NCBI GenBank assembly: GCA_020430675.1 | Contig: JAGQJJ010000017.1 | Coordinates: forward strand, 1-15,808 | Source: Myxococcales bacterium | GTDB lineage: Bacteria > Myxococcota > Bradymonadia > UBA7976 > UBA1532 | DNA: 15,808 nt | Reading direction: 5' to 3' | In this document: one piece after another, positions 1 to 7,706 of the stretch | How positions within the stretch are numbered: the stretch's first letter is position 1 | Layout of the letters: each line of letters begins with the position of its first letter | The notes under the pieces: generated by a model | The model's database searches: none | What the model was told of the DNA's origin: nothing | What the model saw: only the letters and a program-made list of their open reading frames with translations | Position numbers and translations under genes: made by a program

Positions 1-2
1 CC

Positions 3-821
3 TCGGATGACGACTGCGACGGCCGCATCGACGAGGGGTGCGCCGAGGCGTGCGGCATGGGCGTCTCGCGCGCCTGCTTCCCCGCCGCGCCGGCCCAGAT
101 CGGCGTCGGCACCTGCCGCGCGGGCGTGCAGCGCTGCCAGCCCGACTTCATGTGGGGCCCCTGCGAGGGCGCGGTGCTGCCCGCCGCCGAGCGATGCGAT
201 GGCGTCGACCACGACTGCGATGGCCGCGCCGACGAGGGCTGCATGATGTGCGCGGCCGACGAGATCTGCGGCAACGGGCTCGACGACGACTGCGACGGCG
301 CCATCGACGATGGCTGCGGCGAATGCGCGCCGGGCGCGATGGAGGCCTGCCCCGGCAGCCCGCGCGACGGCGTCGGCGCCTGCCGCGCCGGCTCGCGCAC
401 CTGCGACCCGGACGGCCACTTCGGGCCCTGCGAGGGCGCGGTGCGGCCGGGCATCGATGTGTGCGGCAACGGCGTCGACGAAGACTGCGACGGCGCCGAC
501 GCCGAGTGCGGCCCGGTCGAGGTGCCCATCTTCCTTCTCGGCGACTGCCTCACCGCCGCCTGCCCGCCAGCGACGCCCTACCCCGTCGGCTGCCAGGTGT
601 TCTTCAGCCCCGGCGACAACCGCGGTTGCGTCGCCTCACGCCCCGACAACCCGGTGGTCTACTTCCAGGCCGGCGACGCCTGCACGCGCGGCTTCGTGAC
701 CGGCATCCTGCGCTGCGCCGAAGAACAAGGCGACCCGCTCAACTTCTTCAACTGCCCGATCAACAAGCCGATTCCGCTTTATCCGCCCGACCGCAGCGGG
801 TGCCCGGAGGTCCACGATTGA
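3..821 (+). CDS. MopE-like putative metal-binding repeat protein (5' truncated)
   Basis: The reading frame is open from the window edge (codon at position 3) to TGA at 819-821, so the N-terminus lies outside the window. The visible part carries four Asp/Cys motifs of the D-D-D-C-D-G-x-x-D-E-G-C type at about 6-41, 207-242, 282-317 and 477-509. This is the putative metal-binding motif of the MopE family, which is abundant in secreted proteins of Myxococcota. Between them are Cys-rich modules with C-R-A-G and G-P-C-E-G-A-V. The last 105 or so residues are a distinct Cys-containing tail (F-L-L-G-D-C ... C-P-E-V-H-D) with no repeat. The many paired cysteines suggest an exported, disulfide-stabilised protein. 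No membrane anchor or sorting signal is seen at the C-terminus. The metal ligand and role are unknown. The family call is firm; the location is inferred. Confidence 0.8.
   Translation, partial: SDDDCDGRIDEGCAEACGMGVSRACFPAAPAQIGVGTCRAGVQRCQPDFMWGPCEGAVLPAAERCDGVDHDCDGRADEGCMMCAADEICGNGLDDDCDGAIDDGCGECAPGAMEACPGSPRDGVGACRAGSRTCDPDGHFGPCEGAVRPGIDVCGNGVDEDCDGADAECGPVEVPIFLLGDCLTAACPPATPYPVGCQVFFSPGDNRGCVASRPDNPVVYFQAGDACTRGFVTGILRCAEEQGDPLNFFNCPINKPIPLYPPDRSGCPEVHD
45..509 (+). repeat. two degenerate Cys-rich modules plus extra D-x-D-C-D-G motif
   Basis: Within the MopE-like protein two modules of about 65 residues are recognisably related: 45-242 and 321-509. Both follow the order A-C, G-V-G-x-C-R-A-G, C-x-P-D, G-P-C-E-G-A-V, then the D-x-D-C-D-G loop. 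A shorter unit (243-317) between them has only the C-G-N-G-L-D-D-D-C-D-G part. The repetition is clearer in protein than in DNA, which points to old duplications. Confidence 0.65.
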
Positions 822-872
822 TCGGGGAGGCGCACGTCCGCAAGATGCGCACCTGACATGACGGGTGCCCGC

Positions 873-877
873 GGAGG
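873..877 (+). promoter_or_regulatory. ribosome binding site of the WcaI-like glycosyltransferase
   Basis: GGAGG lies only 3 bases before ATG 881, closer than usual. The start is still preferred because the protein begins with the expected M-H-V-L-L-L-A-L-N-Y first strand of the GT-B fold. The 59-base gap 822-880 shows no clear promoter or terminator. Confidence 0.5.
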
Positions 878-880
878 CCG

Positions 881-2095
881 ATGCACGTCCTGCTCCTGGC
901 GCTGAACTACCACCCCGACCGCCTCGGCAACGCGCCGCTGATGACCGGGCTCGCCGAGGGCCTCGTCGCCCGCGGGCATCGAGTGACGGTGGTCTGCGCC
1001 TTCCCGCATCACGAGACGGGCCGCATTGAAGCGCCGTATCGCGGGCGCCTGTTTGCCCGCGATGCGCACAACGGCGTCGACATCCACCGCGTCTGGCTCT
1101 ATGCGCCCGAGGGCGGCGCAGCGGCCAAGATGGCCAATTACGCCTCGTTCACCGCGACCGCCCTGGCGGCGGCGCTGGCGGTGGGGCCGGTCGACGTGGT
1201 CTTCACGCCCTCGCCGCCGCTGACGCTGGGGTTGGTCGACGCGGCGCTCGCTCGATGGCGCGGCGTGCCCTTCGTCTACAACCTGCAAGACCTCTTCCCC
1301 GAGGCCGCGGTGCGCCTGGGCGTGTTGACCAACCCCCGAGTCATCGGCGCCTTCGAGCGCCTGGAGAAGTTGGTCTACCGCCGCGCCACGCGCCTCGCGG
1401 TCATCAGCGAAGGCTTCCGCCAGCACCTGCTGGCCCGCGGCGTGCCCGATGGCAAGATCGCGGTCATCCCCAACTTCGCCGACGTCGACTTCATCACGCC
1501 GCGCCCGCGGGCCGGCAACCCGTTCCGCGAGGCGCATGGGCTCGATGAGACGTTCGTGGTGCAGTTCAGCGGCCGCATGGGCTACAGCCAGGGGCTCGAG
1601 ACGGTGGTCGAGGCGTGGAAGCGGCTTGGCGACCTGCCCGACCTGCGGCTGATGATGGTCGGCGACGGGCAGGCGCGGCCGATGGTCGACGCGGCGCTGG
1701 GCGATGACCCGCGCGTCGTGCTGCTGCCCACGCAAGCGCGCGAAGACCTGCCCGACCTGCTCGCCGCCGCCGACGTGGGCCTCGCGCCGCTGCGCCATGG
1801 CATGGCCGGCACCAGCGTGCCGAGCAAGATGTTCGGCATCATGGCCGCCGCGCGCCCGATCATCGCCGGGGTCGACGCGGGCAGCGACGCCGAGGCGCTG
1901 GTGCAGACCGCCGATTGCGGGCGGGTGGTGCCGCCGGAAGACCCCGCCGCGCTGGCCGATGCCATCCGCGCCGCGCACGCCGATCGAGCCATGAGCCAGG
2001 CGCAAGGCGAGCGCGGGCGGGCGCATGTGGTGGCCCATTACGCGCAGGCTGCGGTCGTCGACGCCTACGAGCGGCTGTTGCGGTCGATCACCTGA
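881..2095 (+). CDS. WcaI/WbuB-like GT4 family glycosyltransferase
   Basis: A 404-residue cytoplasmic or membrane-associated GT-B glycosyltransferase. It would transfer a sugar from a nucleotide donor to a lipid-linked glycan acceptor. The N-terminal Rossmann half opens with L-L-L-A-L-N-Y-H-P-D and G-L-V-A-R-G-H-R-V-T-V-V, as in WcaI/WbuB of colanic acid and O-antigen loci. The C-terminal half has F-S-G-R-M-G-Y-S-Q-G-L-E, L-M-M-V-G-D-G, L-L-P-T-Q, and the donor-binding stretch S-V-P-S-K-M-F-G-I-M-A-A-A-R-P-I-I-A. Full length for the family. Its TGA (2093-2095) overlaps the ATG of the next gene, so the two are translationally coupled. The exact sugar cannot be read from the sequence. Family call is strong. 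Confidence 0.88.
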   Translation: MHVLLLALNYHPDRLGNAPLMTGLAEGLVARGHRVTVVCAFPHHETGRIEAPYRGRLFARDAHNGVDIHRVWLYAPEGGAAAKMANYASFTATALAAALAVGPVDVVFTPSPPLTLGLVDAALARWRGVPFVYNLQDLFPEAAVRLGVLTNPRVIGAFERLEKLVYRRATRLAVISEGFRQHLLARGVPDGKIAVIPNFADVDFITPRPRAGNPFREAHGLDETFVVQFSGRMGYSQGLETVVEAWKRLGDLPDLRLMMVGDGQARPMVDAALGDDPRVVLLPTQAREDLPDLLAAADVGLAPLRHGMAGTSVPSKMFGIMAAARPIIAGVDAGSDAEALVQTADCGRVVPPEDPAALADAIRAAHADRAMSQAQGERGRAHVVAHYAQAAVVDAYERLLRSIT

Positions 2096-3984
2096 TGTGC
2101 GGATTGGTCGGCTATGCCGCGCTCACGCCGCCGTTCGACGCCGAGCGGCTGGTGCGCATGCGCGACGCCTTGCGCCATCGCGGACCCGACGACGCGGGCC
2201 GGTACGTCGACGCCGGCGAAGGCTACGCGGTGGGGCTGGGCCATCGGCGCCTCGCGGTGATCGACCCGCGACCGCACGGCCGCCAGCCGATGGTCGACGC
2301 GCGCGGCGAGACCTTCCTGGTGTTCAACGGCGAGATCTATGGCTTCCAAGCCTTGCGCCAGCGCCTCGAAGCCCTGGGCCATGCCTTCGCCACCGGCACC
2401 GACACCGAGGTTCTGCTCGCCGCGTTTGCGCAATGGGATGTCGAGGTGCTCAGCCAGTTGGATGGCATGTTCGCATTTGCCATCTGGCATGCGCCCTCGC
2501 GCCGGCTCTTTCTCGCCCGCGACCGGCTGGGCATCAAGCCGATGTTCCTCGCCGAGCGTGGAGGCGCGCTGCTGTTTGCCAGTGAGATCAAGGCGTTGCT
2601 GGCCTCGGATGCCATCGACGATGGCATCGACCTTCAGGCCCATCACGATTACCTCGACCTGACCTATACCCCCGGCCCGCGGACCATGCTTCGCGGCGTG
2701 CGCCACCTGCCACCGGGCCATGCCCTGGTCTGGCAGGCGGGGCGCACGCAGACGTGGCGGTACTGGCAGCCGTCGATGGTGCCCAAGCCATCGGCGCCGT
2801 CCTTCGGTGAAGCCGCCGAGCAGATGCGCGAAGGGCTGCGGGCCGCCGTGCAGCGCCGGTTGGTCGCCGACGTGCCGCTCGGCCTGTTCCTCAGCGGCGG
2901 CATCGACTCGACCGCGGTGCTCTGGGCCATGGCCGAGCGCGGGCCGGTGCAGGCCTTCACCATTCGTTTCGCCGAGGCCACCTACGACGAGTCGGCCGTC
3001 GCGGCGCGCGTCGCAGCGCACTTCGGCGCCACCCATCACATCGAGACGGTGCGGCCCACGCCCGACGAGTTCATCGCGCCGCTGACCGAGATGCTCGACC
3101 AGCCCTTCGCCGACAGCAGCGTCATCCCGCTCTGGTATCTGGCACGCCTGGCGCGCAGCCGGGTCACCGTGGCCCTGGGCGGCGATGGCGGCGACGAGGT
3201 CTTTGCGGGCTATCGCACGCACCTCGCGTGGCAATTGGCGCGCGGCTGGCGGCGTTTGCCGGCGGTCATTCGCCAGAAGCTGGCGCCCGCTGTCGTGTCG
3301 CGGCTGCCGGTCAGCCATGCCAAGGTGGCCTTCGACCTGAAAGCGCGGGCTTTCATCGGCGCCGCCTCGCTGCCCGAAGCGGCGGCGCATCACGCCTTCA
3401 AGTCGTTCCTCAGCGAAGCGGCGCGTCACGACCTTCAAGCGCGGCCGGTTGACATCGAGCCCACCGTGCGCCTCTTCGAGCGGGCCTTCGCCGCCCCCGA
3501 GGCCGGCGCGGGCCTGGACGCCGTGCTGGCTTGCGATCAGGCGATGTATCTGCCCGATGACATCTTGACCAAGGTCGACCGCGCGACGATGGCCCACGGG
3601 CTGGAGGGGCGGGTGCCTTTCCTCGATCACACGTTGGTCGAGGCGGCCAATGCCTTGCCGTGGCATTACAAACTGCGGGGCCTGACGACCAAGGCGGTGC
3701 TGCGGCGCGCGCTGCGCGGTCGGGTGCCGGCCGAAGTCCTGCGGCGCCGCAAGGCCGGCTTCAACGTGCCGATGGCGCAATGGCTGCTCGGCCCATTGAG
3801 GCCGCTGCTCGACGAGCGGCTCGCCGAAGACCGGGTGCGCGCGCTGGGCCTCTGGCGGCCCGAGGCGGTGGCAGCGCTGCGGGCCGAGCACGCGGCGCGC
3901 AAGGCCGATCACAGCCGGCCGCTCTGGGCCTTGCTGTGTTTCATGCTGTTCAACGACCGCTTCCGCGGCGGGCGCCCCGCATGA
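2095..3984 (+). CDS. asnB: asparagine synthase (glutamine-hydrolysing), AsnB type
   Basis: A 629-residue enzyme that uses glutamine and ATP to amidate aspartate, or a related carboxylate in surface-polysaccharide loci. The frame is open upstream to 1915, but ATG 2095 is the start because it gives M-C-G-L, exposing the Cys2 nucleophile of class II glutamine amidotransferases. The glutaminase domain (about 1-210) has R-H-R-G-P-D-D at 27-33, N-G-E-I-Y-G from Asn78 and G-T-D-T-E. The synthetase domain has the PP-loop S-G-G-I-D-S at 267-272, then G-G-D-G-G-D-E-V-F-A-G-Y and K-V-D-R-A-T-M-A-H-G-L-E-G-R-V-P-F-L-D. All key motifs are intact. The start overlaps the previous stop and the stop overlaps the next ATG (ATGA at 3981-3984). 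In this context it more likely serves glycan modification than bulk asparagine supply; that is inference. Confidence 0.93.
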   Translation: MCGLVGYAALTPPFDAERLVRMRDALRHRGPDDAGRYVDAGEGYAVGLGHRRLAVIDPRPHGRQPMVDARGETFLVFNGEIYGFQALRQRLEALGHAFATGTDTEVLLAAFAQWDVEVLSQLDGMFAFAIWHAPSRRLFLARDRLGIKPMFLAERGGALLFASEIKALLASDAIDDGIDLQAHHDYLDLTYTPGPRTMLRGVRHLPPGHALVWQAGRTQTWRYWQPSMVPKPSAPSFGEAAEQMREGLRAAVQRRLVADVPLGLFLSGGIDSTAVLWAMAERGPVQAFTIRFAEATYDESAVAARVAAHFGATHHIETVRPTPDEFIAPLTEMLDQPFADSSVIPLWYLARLARSRVTVALGGDGGDEVFAGYRTHLAWQLARGWRRLPAVIRQKLAPAVVSRLPVSHAKVAFDLKARAFIGAASLPEAAAHHAFKSFLSEAARHDLQARPVDIEPTVRLFERAFAAPEAGAGLDAVLACDQAMYLPDDILTKVDRATMAHGLEGRVPFLDHTLVEAANALPWHYKLRGLTTKAVLRRALRGRVPAEVLRRRKAGFNVPMAQWLLGPLRPLLDERLAEDRVRALGLWRPEAVAALRAEHAARKADHSRPLWALLCFMLFNDRFRGGRPA

Positions 3985-5552
3985 GCCTTCGACGCCGCGG
4001 CTGGCGCGCGATGCGGGCGGCGCTGGGGCTGCCGATGGCGGCGCACCCGATTCGGGGCAGCGTGTTTCCGACGGGCATCGCGTTGCCCGATCGACCCGGC
4101 CATGACGCGCTGACGCGGGCCTTCAATGTCACCGCCAGCGGCCTGGGCCTGCTGGTGCTCGCGCCGTTGATGTTGCTCATCGCGGCGGCGGTGCGGCTGA
4201 CCTCGCCCGGTCCCGCGCTCTATCGTGGCGCACGGGTGGGCCGCGACGAAAAACCCTTTACGATCTATAAGTTCCGCACGATGCGCGTCGGCGCTGAGCA
4301 GGTGATCGGCCAACGTCTGGTACGGCCCGACGAGGACCATTACACCCCGATCGGGCGGTTCTTGCGCAAGTACCGCCTCGATGAGCTGCCGCAGTTGTTC
4401 TGCGTGCTGCGCGGCGCGATGAACCTGGTCGGGCCGCGCCCGCTGCGGCCCATCTTTCTCGGCGACCACACCACGCGCCTGCCGGGCTACCCGCGCCGGT
4501 TCGCGGTGCGGCCGGGCATCACCGGGCTGGCCCAGGTGCGCGGCGGCTACTACACGAAGCCGCGCCACAAGCTGATGTACGACCTGCTGTACATCGCCCG
4601 GCGGTCGCTTTGGCTCGATGTGCAGCTCATCGTGCTGACCTTCCTGCGGGTGATGACCCGCGTCTTCACCGCGAGCCTGCTGCTGGTCTGGCTGCTGATC
4701 ACCGTGCTGCTCGCGCCGCCCGAGGTGCGCGAGGTGCTGGTCCTCAAGCTGGGCGGCTTCGAGGTCGACGGCCTGTATCTGGTCCCGCCGCTGATCGTGG
4801 CGCTGCACCTCTTGCGGCGCGGGGTGCATCGCGAGCGCATCGACGCGCTGCGCACGCCGGTCGACGGGCCGCTGATCGGCTTTCTGGTGTGGACGGCGCT
4901 GATCGTGCCGCTCAGCCCCCTGCCCGCCGGCGCGGCGCGTGGACTGCTCTGGTATGTGTGCAACGGCGCGGTGGTTTTTGCCCTGGTGCTCAATTCGCGC
5001 ATGGTGACCACCGCCCGCGGCGCGCTGGTGGCGGCGCTGGTCGGGGCGACGGCGGCGGTGGGCGCCCTGGATCTGGTGCCGCGGCTGATCGGCCTGGCCC
5101 GCGGCGAGCCGTTCGGGCGCGTCTCGGGCGCGACGCTGAGCGCGCTGACCCTGGCGACGCTGGTCGCGCTGGCCCTGCCGCTCGCGGTCTCGAGGGCGCG
5201 GACGGCCGCCGGACGCGGCAGACGCCTCGCTTTTGCCGCCGGCGCCGCGCTGCTGGCGCTGACCGGCGTGCTGACCCTGAGCCGCTCGGGCATGGCCGCG
5301 CTGGCGCTGGCGATGATGGTCTATCTGTGGCCCACCGCCCGCCGCGCCGCGCTGGGCATCGCGCTGGCGGTCGCGCTGCTCATCGCGGGCCTCGGCGCGC
5401 TGGGCGACGCGCGCATGCAGCCTTCGCATGTGGCGGCCGACGTGGTGACGCTGACCAACCGGCAGGCGAGCGCGCTGTACACCCTGCACACCGACGCCCG
5501 GGTCTCGACGGCGCATGTCTTCACCGGCATCGGCGCCCGCGTGCTGGGTCGG
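3981..5552 (+). CDS. sugar transferase fused to O-antigen ligase/polymerase-like domain, 3' end lost
   Basis: ATG 3981 overlaps the asnB stop. Residues about 1-224 form a bacterial sugar transferase (PglC/WcaJ catalytic domain) that moves a sugar phosphate from a nucleotide sugar to polyprenyl phosphate at the inner membrane. It has one membrane helix (about 45-70), S-P-G-P, Y-K-F-R-T-M (K97), the catalytic Asp134-Glu135 in D-E-L-P-Q-L, G-P-R-P (151-154) and R-P-G-I-T-G-L-A-Q. From about 225 the same frame continues as a multi-helix membrane protein resembling Wzy/O-antigen ligase: several hydrophobic segments, L-T-L-S-R-S-G-M (Ser434-Arg435) and V-F-T-G-I-G near 5535. After about 5552 it becomes antisense of the TPR gene, with no stop until 9011. 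The periplasmic loop and last helices of a ligase are therefore missing. The end given is my estimate of the breakpoint. Confidence 0.75.
4650..4656 (+). other. possible domain or gene boundary between sugar transferase and ligase-like part
   Basis: The bases read GTGATGA. ATG 4653-4655 is in frame and sits where the sugar transferase domain ends and the first ligase-like helix begins. TGA occurs twice in another frame (4651-4653 and 4654-4656). Other junctions in this operon are ATG/TGA overlaps of this kind. The layout is thus either a natural fusion or two coupled genes joined by a small indel near the end of the first. Confidence 0.35.
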
Positions 5553-5570
5553 CTGCACCGCGTCGAGCGC
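5535..5570. other. breakpoint where two convergent genes are both truncated
   Basis: Plus-strand coding sense (T-G-I-G-A-R-V-L-G) is lost after about 5552. Minus-strand coding sense (Y-A-F-V-A-V-P-A-E-A-A-L-D-A-V) ends coming from the other side at about 5555-5565. There is no stop codon for either gene, no intergenic spacer and no terminator. No insertion sequence or inverted repeat is visible at the point. A true tail-to-tail gene pair would have two stops here, so this is a deletion or inversion scar or a chimeric assembly join. Confidence 0.7.
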
Positions 5571-7703
5571 CGCCTCGGCCGGCACCGCGACAAAGGCGTA
5601 GATCCCGAGCAGCTCTTCCTCGGTCTCGGGATGCACAAGCTGGTAGCCATCGCCGCTGCGCGTGCTGCAATGGCAGCCCAGCTCGCCCAGCGCTTCGTAC
5701 AGCGCATCAAGCGCCTCGGCGCCCGGGTGCACGCCATCGAGCGCAAAGATGCGATACCCTCCGGCCTTGCGCACCGCCACCTGGCGATAGATCCAGGCGT
5801 GGTCCTCCTCTTCGCCTTCCGCCGGCCCCTCATTGAGCGGCGCCGCGTCGAAGACCACCTCATCGAGATAATGCTGCGGCCGCTCGGGCCGGCTCATCTG
5901 CAGAATGCGCGCGGTCACCGGCCCGGTCCGCTGCGCCCACAGCGTCTGGTCATCGATCGCGCTGTCGACCTGAATGCGACAGATCTCCCAGCGCAGCTCG
6001 ATCGGCCCCTCGCCTTCGAGCTCCATGCCAATGCGCGCCGCCGACTCGCGCACCGCGTCCCAGCGGTCGAGCTGCGTGGCGAGCGTCATGCGATCCCAAT
6101 CGTGGCTGCCCGCTTCGGCCCCATGCACCACGAGCTGATCCAGCGCCGCCAGCGCGCCCTCCAAATCGCCGTTGGCCTGCCGCAGCCGCGCCAGCTCGAC
6201 CGCCGGCTGCGGATCGGCCGGATCCAGCGCCACCACCTCCGCCTGCGCCGCTTCCGCCGCCGCCCGATCGCCCATCGCCTCGGCCGCCTTGGCCATCAGC
6301 TCCAACGCCGGCCCGCGCGCCCCCTCATCCGCCGCGGCCAGCGCCTTCGCCGCCGCCAGCGCGCCCGCCGCGTCGCCCGCCGACAAGAGATGCTGCGCCA
6401 GATGCCACCGCACCGGCAGCACGTCAGGCCGCGCCGCCGACCACGCCTGCAATCGCGTGATGCCCTCCGCGCCCCGCCCCAGCGCGCGCAGCGCCGACGC
6501 CAGCGTCAACAGCACCGCCACGCTCTCGGGCCAACGCGCCGACGCCGCCTCCAACACGCTCAGATCGGCCTCGGGGTCCTGTCCCAGCCGCTCCAATTGC
6601 GCCTCGGGCGTCTCGGCCAGGTCCACCTCTTCCGCCGGGGCCGCCGCCACCGCCTTGGCCAGCCCCGCCACCTTCTCCGGCGCGCCCAGCGGCTTGCGCA
6701 GCTTCGGCACCAGCGCCTCGGCGTCGGTCAAACACCGCCGAGCGGTCGCCACCCGCCCGCGCGCCAGGGCCAGCTCACCGCGCCAAAGCGCCAGATCGAT
6801 CGCCTCGCGCACCACGCCGCAGCGCCGCAAGTCGTCAAAAAGACGCCCAAAACGCCGATCGAGCCGCCAGTCGTTGGCCACCGCGCCCGCTCGGGCCAGC
6901 AGCATCATGATCTCGGCCCATTGATGATGCTGCCCATGCGTCACCGCGATGCTGTCAAAAGCCGGCAGCGCCGCATCGGCCTCATCAAACCGCCCCAACA
7001 GCGCCAGCAGCTCGGCCCGATCGAGCGCGCGATACTGCCGCGTGCTCTCGTCGTCGGCGTGCTCTGTCGCCGCCTCGTTGAGCGCGTACGCCTCTTCGAC
7101 GCGCCCCAGGCAACGCAGCGTCTCAATGCGGCTGCCCGCCATCGGGTGCGGATGATGCGCCGGCCGCGCCTCCAGAATCGCCAGCTCCATCTCGTCGAGC
7201 AGCTTCAGCGCCTCCTCGTGCCGCCCGGCGTCGTTGAGCGCCTCAATGCGCTCCTCGCCGATGCATCGATAACAAGGCCAGCTCGGATCGATGCGCGCGA
7301 GCGTCTCGGCCGTCGCCGCCAGGCGCTCGTCGACAAACCCCGGCCCGTCGACATTGCCGTAGGCGTTCACCAGATCCTGCGTCACGCAGATGCTCTGCGG
7401 GCAATCGCGCGTGTCGGGACGGTTGGCGAACTCGATCAGGCTCACCGCCTCGCCCGTCCACTCGGCCACCTCGTGCCGGTGCAGGATGCGGCTCTGCAGA
7501 TTCCAATGCCGCACAAACACCTCCAGCCACGGGTGCCCCGCCTCGCGCGCCAGCGCCAGCGCCTCGGGGAAGATCGCGTCGACCTGCCCGTGCTTGTTGT
7601 CGCAGGTCGCCGTCGGCAGCCGATCCAGCAGCAGCGCCAACCGATTGCGCCCCTCGGACCGCAGCGATTGTTTGGCTTCACCCACCCAGCGCCAGATGTC
7701 CAT
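5553..7703 (-). CDS. TPR-repeat protein paired with HSP90, 3' end lost
   Basis: Starts at ATG 7703, 3 bases after the HSP90 stop, so almost certainly co-translated with it. About 717 residues remain before the breakpoint; beyond it the frame stays open to 3909 but only as antisense of the sugar transferase. The N-terminal 330 residues are helical with TPR-like units (for example G-R-H-E-E-A-L-K-L-L-D-E and G-R-F-D-E-A-D-A-A-L). An Ala/Glu-rich linker follows near 340-370, then clearer TPRs at about 370-540 (G-D-A-A-G-A-L-A-A-A, A-L-D-P-A-D-P-Q-P-A-V-E-L-A, G-D-L-E-G-A-L-A-A-L). Residues about 610-715 form a different alpha/beta-looking domain with an acidic segment (G-E-E-E-D), which I do not recognise. 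There is no signal peptide, so it is probably cytosolic. A role as HSP90 partner or adaptor is inferred from position and from TPR biology. Confidence 0.75.
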
Positions 7704-7706
7704 CCG

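Noticed and set aside
3909..5552. Minus-strand continuation of the TPR protein
   Set aside because: It reads as Arg/Gln/His-rich antisense of the sugar transferase and ligase domain, with atypical codons, so it is not counted as real protein.
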